A stretch of 64,000 bases of DNA from Trichomonas vaginalis G3 (lineage: Eukaryota; Parabasalia; Trichomonadida; Trichomonadidae), in NCBI RefSeq assembly GCF_026262505.1, contig NC_067205.1:1736001-1800000 (forward strand). Reading direction: 5' to 3'. Below, one piece after another: positions 59,448 to 64,000 of the stretch; positions within the stretch are counted from its first letter, which is position 1; each line of letters starts with the position of its first letter. Both the position numbers and the translations under genes were made by a program. Under the pieces are notes generated by a model that was not told the DNA's origin, did not search any database, and saw only the letters and a list, made by a program, of their open reading frames with translations.

Positions 59448-60590
59448 AAAGTGCTATTGGTTTTGTAAACTTCTTTGCTCTCAGTTCATCTGGACCGTCT
59501 CTGTCACCGGTATATTGTATTTGAACTGTACCAACAGTTGAAATACCACCATAAAGTCTTCTGAGTCAGCAAATGGAATGCCAAGCCAAAAGTTTGAACG
59601 GTCTCCATTTGTATATTGAGTTTTTTGACCTCCTGTATGAGTCCATACTTTCACATATGGCATAATAGAACTTTGCATTTCAGGGTTATGGTTGTTGTGA
59701 AGTTGTTGTTAAAGTTCATAGCATCTAATGTCAAGTTGTATGACCTCATATCCTCAACTGTAGAATATTCTTCTCTTGGATAATATTTGCCATCTATGTT
59801 TATATGATATTTAATACGGGGTTGTAGAAACAAGAATAGTCATTTATAGTTCGTCTGAACAGTACAAACATAGTATCTGCATGTTTCATTGCAGTTGTTA
59901 AAGCAATATCTGTTCTTGCACCTGGGTCAGCACTTTGGTTTCCAACTTCACCTGCAAAGTCTTTGACAGATATTTGGTGTATAGGGAACATAAGTGGAAC
60001 TGCAATATATTTGGCAGCTAAAGCATTTGAAATATCTGGGTCCAACATATAGACTGCAAGTCTGCTTTCTATTCTCTTGCATTCAAACTTTTCGCATGTA
60101 ACTTAACTGGGTCCCAAGCAGTTCCAGCAGCATTGAAATAATAGTTTACTTCATTGTTGAAGTTTGAGAAACCAAAGTCTAAGTCAACTTTGTCTTTTGC
60201 AAAAGTCACAGAACTTGGCTCCACCAGTTCCAGCTATAGTAATGCTGAATGGGTCTTGTGTTGGTGCAATGACTAAGTTATTTTTGCTTGGAGTAAGTTC
60301 AATAGAAATTTTTCCTGCCCAGTTTGGCAAGTATCTTAAAACCTGAAGATGAGGAAAGATGACAAAGGAACTCTAAGTTTCAGTTTTACTTTAGTGGCAG
60401 CAGTTCCATCTGAACCAGAAAGGTTAACATAAACTCCTGGAACGTTAGGGTCAAGTCTTCTTATTTTCTCAATATTTGCATACTGGTCTGTTTGTTCTCT
60501 AGCTTGTGGTTGTACTGAGTTTCTCAAAGCGAACCATTCATAGTTTGCCCATGTTACTGTTTTGAACAAGAGATATGTATGGAAAGGTTG
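59430..60590 (-). pseudogene. Major capsid protein gene of element C (double jelly-roll type), heavily broken
   Basis: Pieces read in the right order on the minus strand: NYEWFALRNSVQPQAREQ, LDPNVPGVYVNLSGSDG, YIAVPLMFPIHQISVKDFA, DTMFVLFRRTINDYS, NPVLN and INIDGKYYPREEYSTVEDM. These match the layout of the intact capsid candidate at 8931-10502. The gene is broken, with about eight breaks. Its presence shows that element C once had a full virion set. Confidence 0.7.
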
Positions 60591-60696
60591 TACAAAAATT
60601 TTGTACCTTCAAAGAAGACTTGCCGCTACTTGAAAGAAAAAATAACAGAGTATTTTGAAACAACTTCAAACGGAAGTAGGGTAGATGAACCATTTA

Positions 60697-61575
60697 TTTT
60701 CAAGCTTGACTTTTTACAATTTGAAACTTTGTTTGCGTAGATATGAATTCTGAAAGAAGTAATGAAGGGTCTTGTATGACTTTGTACTCTCCCATAGTTC
60801 ATGTCTGTCAAACTTACCTGCCATGGACTCTTTCATAAGTTCCATGAAATCGTCTTCGGACAATCCGGGAAAAGTATTATGTCAGTAAGTATTCTTTTAA
60901 CATCCTTACTTAAACTCTTTGCTGTCTGTACACAAATGACAACTGAGATGTTAAAGTGTCTGAGCTTCTTAAGAATTCGACACATATTCTGTTTCTCTGT
61001 TCTTTAACAAAAGGATGAGAAGCAAAGTCATCTAAGATAAGAAGACATCTATGAGGGTAAGTCTTCAATCGTAAGATTGCAATTTCTTCGAAATGTATTC
61101 TATCTCTTTCTGTTTGTTTCTGAAGTGTTTCTTCTCTAATATTCTCTGCATTTCCTCATTTGGGTCTTTAAACTTAAATTTATATACTCATTTATAGCAT
61201 TATACTTCAAAACTCTTCTTTGGTACTTCTTTATCCAATCTAACAACTCAGTATCCTTTTATACATACTAACTTAGACTTCTTTATAATATCTTTGAACG
61301 AATTGACGTTGTTTGGTCAAATTGACCAGAAGTCACAAATAACAACTAACTCATAGAAATGGGTTCTTCTCATCTAGTTCTTGTTGTTGTGCAGCCATTT
61401 TAAGATAAGTGAAAGTCTTACCCGACCCAGGTGGTGCAATTAGACCTGTTATACCATTCTGAGCAAATAAGAACTTGTCATGTATAGGCTTTATCTGAGC
61501 ATTTCTAACTTCCTCTTGTTCTTTTTAAAACATTCTCAAATTTCTTGTCAATGTCAGCAAACTTTTTTCTAACAT
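60697..61575 (-). pseudogene. Packaging ATPase, second copy in element C, broken
   Basis: The DNA parallels 54286-55161 throughout, including the Walker A region (near 61410-61440). The copy has about ten breaks. Confidence 0.75.
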
Positions 61576-61611
61576 ATTTTTAGAAAAATTAAAATTTTTA
61601 TCTTTTAGAAA

Positions 61612-62057
61612 ATGTCTAGCGATTGCGCTATCTATATTCGAGACAAGCTTTTCGACAGCAAAACATCTGTCGACCATAAAATCTTACATAGTGTAAACAA
61701 GAAAGGTGAATTTGTTCTAAAGTTCTGTTTCTGGGAATATGACAAGAACCATAAAACATTACAAAGAGCAGTCTTAAAATTTGTCAATGACAGACTTGTT
61801 GACAGAGATAACGCCGATTGGAAAGATGAAGTCCAACAAAAGTTCTTAGAATGCAAAGAAGACACATGCGCTGTTCTTGAAGATGAAATAGAAAACAGAA
61901 TAGATGAGCTATTAAAGGACAAAGAACTTTTACAAAAAATATGGTTCTGAGAATTTGACATAACTCCACCAGAGAAGAAGAGAGAAAAGAAAAGAGAAAA
62001 AAGTAGAAGAAGAGAAGAAAGAACCTGAACCAGTTCAGAGAGAAGAAATTGACATGT
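61612..62057 (+). pseudogene. Second copy of the 150-residue element C gene, broken near its end
   Basis: The first ~110 codons match 55198-55530 closely (IYIRDKLFDSKTSVDHKIL kept) with a handful of amino-acid changes. The Lys/Glu-rich tail region is broken by about three breaks. Confidence 0.75.
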
Positions 62058-62079
62058 AAAAATAAAATTTTATTTTTAG

Positions 62080-62480
62080 AACATTTCTGGGTCAATGTCA
62101 ATGTTCTCTTCCTCTTTAGGAGTAAACACTGGCTTAGACTCTAAAATCTTTTTACCCAATTTACCTTGAACTTCAAACATCTTAGACTCATAATATTCAT
62201 AGTCGTCTGTCTTCTTTGGTTCATAAGGTATAACAAGTTTGTATGCTTTGCCTTCTTGAGTTTTGAGAACTTTCTGTCAAAATTTTCTTTGACTGTAACA
62301 AACCTATGTTAAGTCTTCAAATTGCACCACTTTTTCTACAACAGCAAACTTAACTGGTGCAATGTTCCAAATTTTTGCAATGAGACTTTTCAAAATTAGA
62401 AGTAAACATTCAAATATGGAATGGCTTACTTATCTTTGACTTCTGTCATGTACTTTTTACTGAGATGAATTTCTGTCATC
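62080..62480 (-). pseudogene. Second copy of the unknown minus-strand gene 55664-56085, heavily broken
   Basis: Recognisable at DNA level only, with about six or more breaks and more base changes than its neighbours. Confidence 0.6.
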
Positions 62481-62504
62481 TTTTTCTATCGGATAAAAAA
62501 AATT

Positions 62505-63745
62505 TTTTTTTAAATTTACTCAGAAAAAATTTTCTTTGTATATACACCATTCTGAACATCTAAAAGACTTTTGACATTTGCCAAGAATGTTCGTTTAGAG
62601 CTGCCATATAACCATATTCTTGACAATATTGTTTATACGAATCGTACAATGACCTTTCATCTAAATGACACAAAGTCAGTTTCATCTATGAACAGTTCAT
62701 ATACACTCTTGTTTGCTTCTAACAATGTTTGTCTCTCTTCGTATGTGGAATTTGTCTTGGATTGAACTTAGAAATATCTAATGTCATGAAATATGAGAAC
62801 AAGTGGTTGTAGTCAGATGTCAAAGTTTCTGCTAAGTCGTCAAAATATTCTGTATCTGCATATGAGAATCTGACGTTCTGACAACTACATATCTTCTGTC
62901 AGAACTTTCTAACTTCATCGGAACACATTGTTTGAAACCATAATGAAGTTTGCAACATTTTCACAAACTCTTTGGTCTTTATACTTTCTTTCAACAACTC
63001 CAACTTTGTCTGTTATAAGACTCTTCAAAGCATCTGAGTTCAAAACTTTTGTTGTATCTATACTTTGAAGTTCATTGCAAACTATAAGTTTCATATTCTC
63101 TATTGAGGAGTTAAACTTGCCACAGATGTTTTCTAAGTTTGTCATATTCGGATTCGAATAACCTTCTAACAGTTTGCACAAAAATATCTGTAAAGAAGTA
63201 TTCTTACCAGTTCCTTGTTTTCCAATTATAATGAGAGCAGTTTCATTTTTAGCACTTGGATGTTGTAAGATGTTTGCAAACCAACATAAGATATACTCAT
63301 AAACCTTTTCGTTCCCATTGCATATAATTTCTTTGACATGGTCTAACCAAGCTTCTATAATATTTTCTTTCCATCTCTACTTGTTCGATTTATATCCAGT
63401 GAAGATAGAATAGAAGTTTGGAGAAGGTGTATAGAACTTTATACCTCGAACTGAAAAATCTTCTAACTTTGACAATAAGATATCCCAAGCATCTAACATC
63501 TTCATGCCAACTTGTACGACTTTTATTTTCTTAAGTTTCTGTCTACATTCTTGTTCAGACACTATTGTTGCTCTTGGTTTGTTAAAGACAACATCCCATT
63601 CTTTCATGACATAACATTCTGGGGCAGAGTCAACATAAATGACTAAACGTTTCAAATTCTCGACTGCTTTGTTATAGTCTCTAAATGGACACATATTTCT
63701 GAATGCTTGGAAGTCATAAAAATCTGAAACATCTATTCTGTACAT
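62505..63745 (-). pseudogene. SF3 helicase, second copy in element C, broken
   Basis: Matches 56121-57355. The upstream part (MYRIDVSDFYDFQAFRNM at 63745) and the middle part (KLIVCNELQSID) are well kept. About eight breaks overall. Confidence 0.75.
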
Positions 63746-63747
63746 TT

Positions 63748-64000
63748 TTATAAAAATAAAAAAATATTATTTTTTTTATTCTTGACTTTGTTGTTCATTT
63801 GTTGCATTTGTTGTTCTTGAGCTATTTGTTGTTGAAGTTGTTCTTGTAATACAATACTTTCACCAGTTGCATCTTCCAATTCGAAACTTTCTGCCGTCAT
63901 TGACAAATACATAGGACATAAAAGTTTTACAGGAACAAAGTTTGCGTCAACTAATGTCAACGTTATACTTGCCAAAGTGTTTGAGTTCACTAAGGTTGAA
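63748..64000 (-). pseudogene. Jelly-roll candidate, second copy, partial at the window edge
   Basis: The C-terminal part only (DANFVPVKLLCPMYLSMTA, then the Gln-rich tail), near-identical to 57385-57640. The remainder lies beyond the window. At least one break. Confidence 0.7.

Larger units (their letters stand above)
41333..64000. mobile_element. Element C: Maverick/Polinton fossil, second family, continuing past the window
   Basis: The left end is an A-tract plus GGTAGTGGGGCTTCC, shared with both ends of element A. Parts in order: adenine methyltransferase, three small genes and a minus-strand gene, fibre, integrase, further small genes, HNH gene, a second copy of the minus-strand gene, KilA-N/GIY-YIG gene, KilA-N-like gene, packaging ATPase, SF3 helicase, jelly-roll candidate, small genes and capsid protein. 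A duplicated block starts at 60601. The polymerase must lie outside the window. The left 17 kb is mostly intact with only a few breaks. The right part, from about 58.7 kb, holds well over twenty. Near-identity with element A suggests recent activity. Confidence 0.8.
60601..64000 (-). repeat. Second, damaged copy of the 53.7-57.6 kb block of element C
   Basis: From 60601 the sequence repeats the tail of the KilA-N-like gene and then the ATPase, the 150-residue gene, the unknown minus-strand gene, the helicase and the jelly-roll candidate, in the same order and orientation, about 6.4-6.9 kb downstream of the first copy. DNA identity is high. The differences are mostly small insertions and deletions. 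It lacks the 455-bp insertion at 53826-54280. It may be a tandem duplication, a second element or an assembly effect. Confidence 0.8.

Overview
The window looks like a piece of nuclear DNA from a parabasalid protist, most likely a trichomonad close to Trichomonas vaginalis. This is inference. It rests on very AT-rich intronless sequence, several Maverick/Polinton virus-like elements, MULE-type DNA transposons, an adenine-methyltransferase gene carried by a Maverick, and a lone host gene of the kexin-like subtilase family. There are no bacterial operons or Shine-Dalgarno-led genes. About 53 of the 64 kb is mobile-element sequence.

Layout. (1) 1-1890: the tail of an acidic protein, a decayed minus-strand coding stretch and empty AT-rich DNA. 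(2) 1891-8251: 'element A', two copies of the same Maverick end facing outward as ~1.45-kb inverted arms. Between them lies a MULE transposase gene that is itself split by a hairpin-array insertion. (3) ~8252-35410: 'element B', a Maverick with minor capsid-like genes, a major capsid protein, packaging ATPase, fibre, primase-helicase, integrase and protein-primed DNA polymerase B. It has been invaded by two more copies of the hairpin-array element, by a 3.2-kb MULE derivative and by a further hairpin-rich insertion. (4) 35411-41330: host DNA with one gene, a kexin-like protein whose three catalytic residues all appear to be replaced. (5) 41333 to the window end: 'element C', a second Maverick family with adenine methyltransferase, fibre, integrase, HNH, KilA-N/GIY-YIG, ATPase, SF3 helicase and capsid genes. 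It runs into a duplicated block at 60601-64000.

How the parts fit. Both Mavericks carry the usual modules: capsid shell, genome packaging, replication and integration, plus a fibre that ends in a phage-type collar/tip domain. The fibre downstream region is far more alike between B and C than their other genes, which points to module exchange. Element B's primase-helicase gene sits between two arrays of the same ~120-bp repeat in opposite orientations, a good candidate for a replication or control region.

The most unusual content is a set of hairpin arrays. A non-autonomous element with ~13-bp terminal inverted repeats (TTATATACGAAAA) carries 4, 6 or 4 tandem copies of a ~250-bp unit. Each unit is four back-to-back hairpins. 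All three copies lie inside genes of other mobile elements. Two other stretches (21035-22020 and 27780-28520) are also runs of hairpins but with unrelated sequence, so the architecture recurs without sequence kinship. The virus-like elements are described here as fossils; most of their genes are broken and a few look whole.
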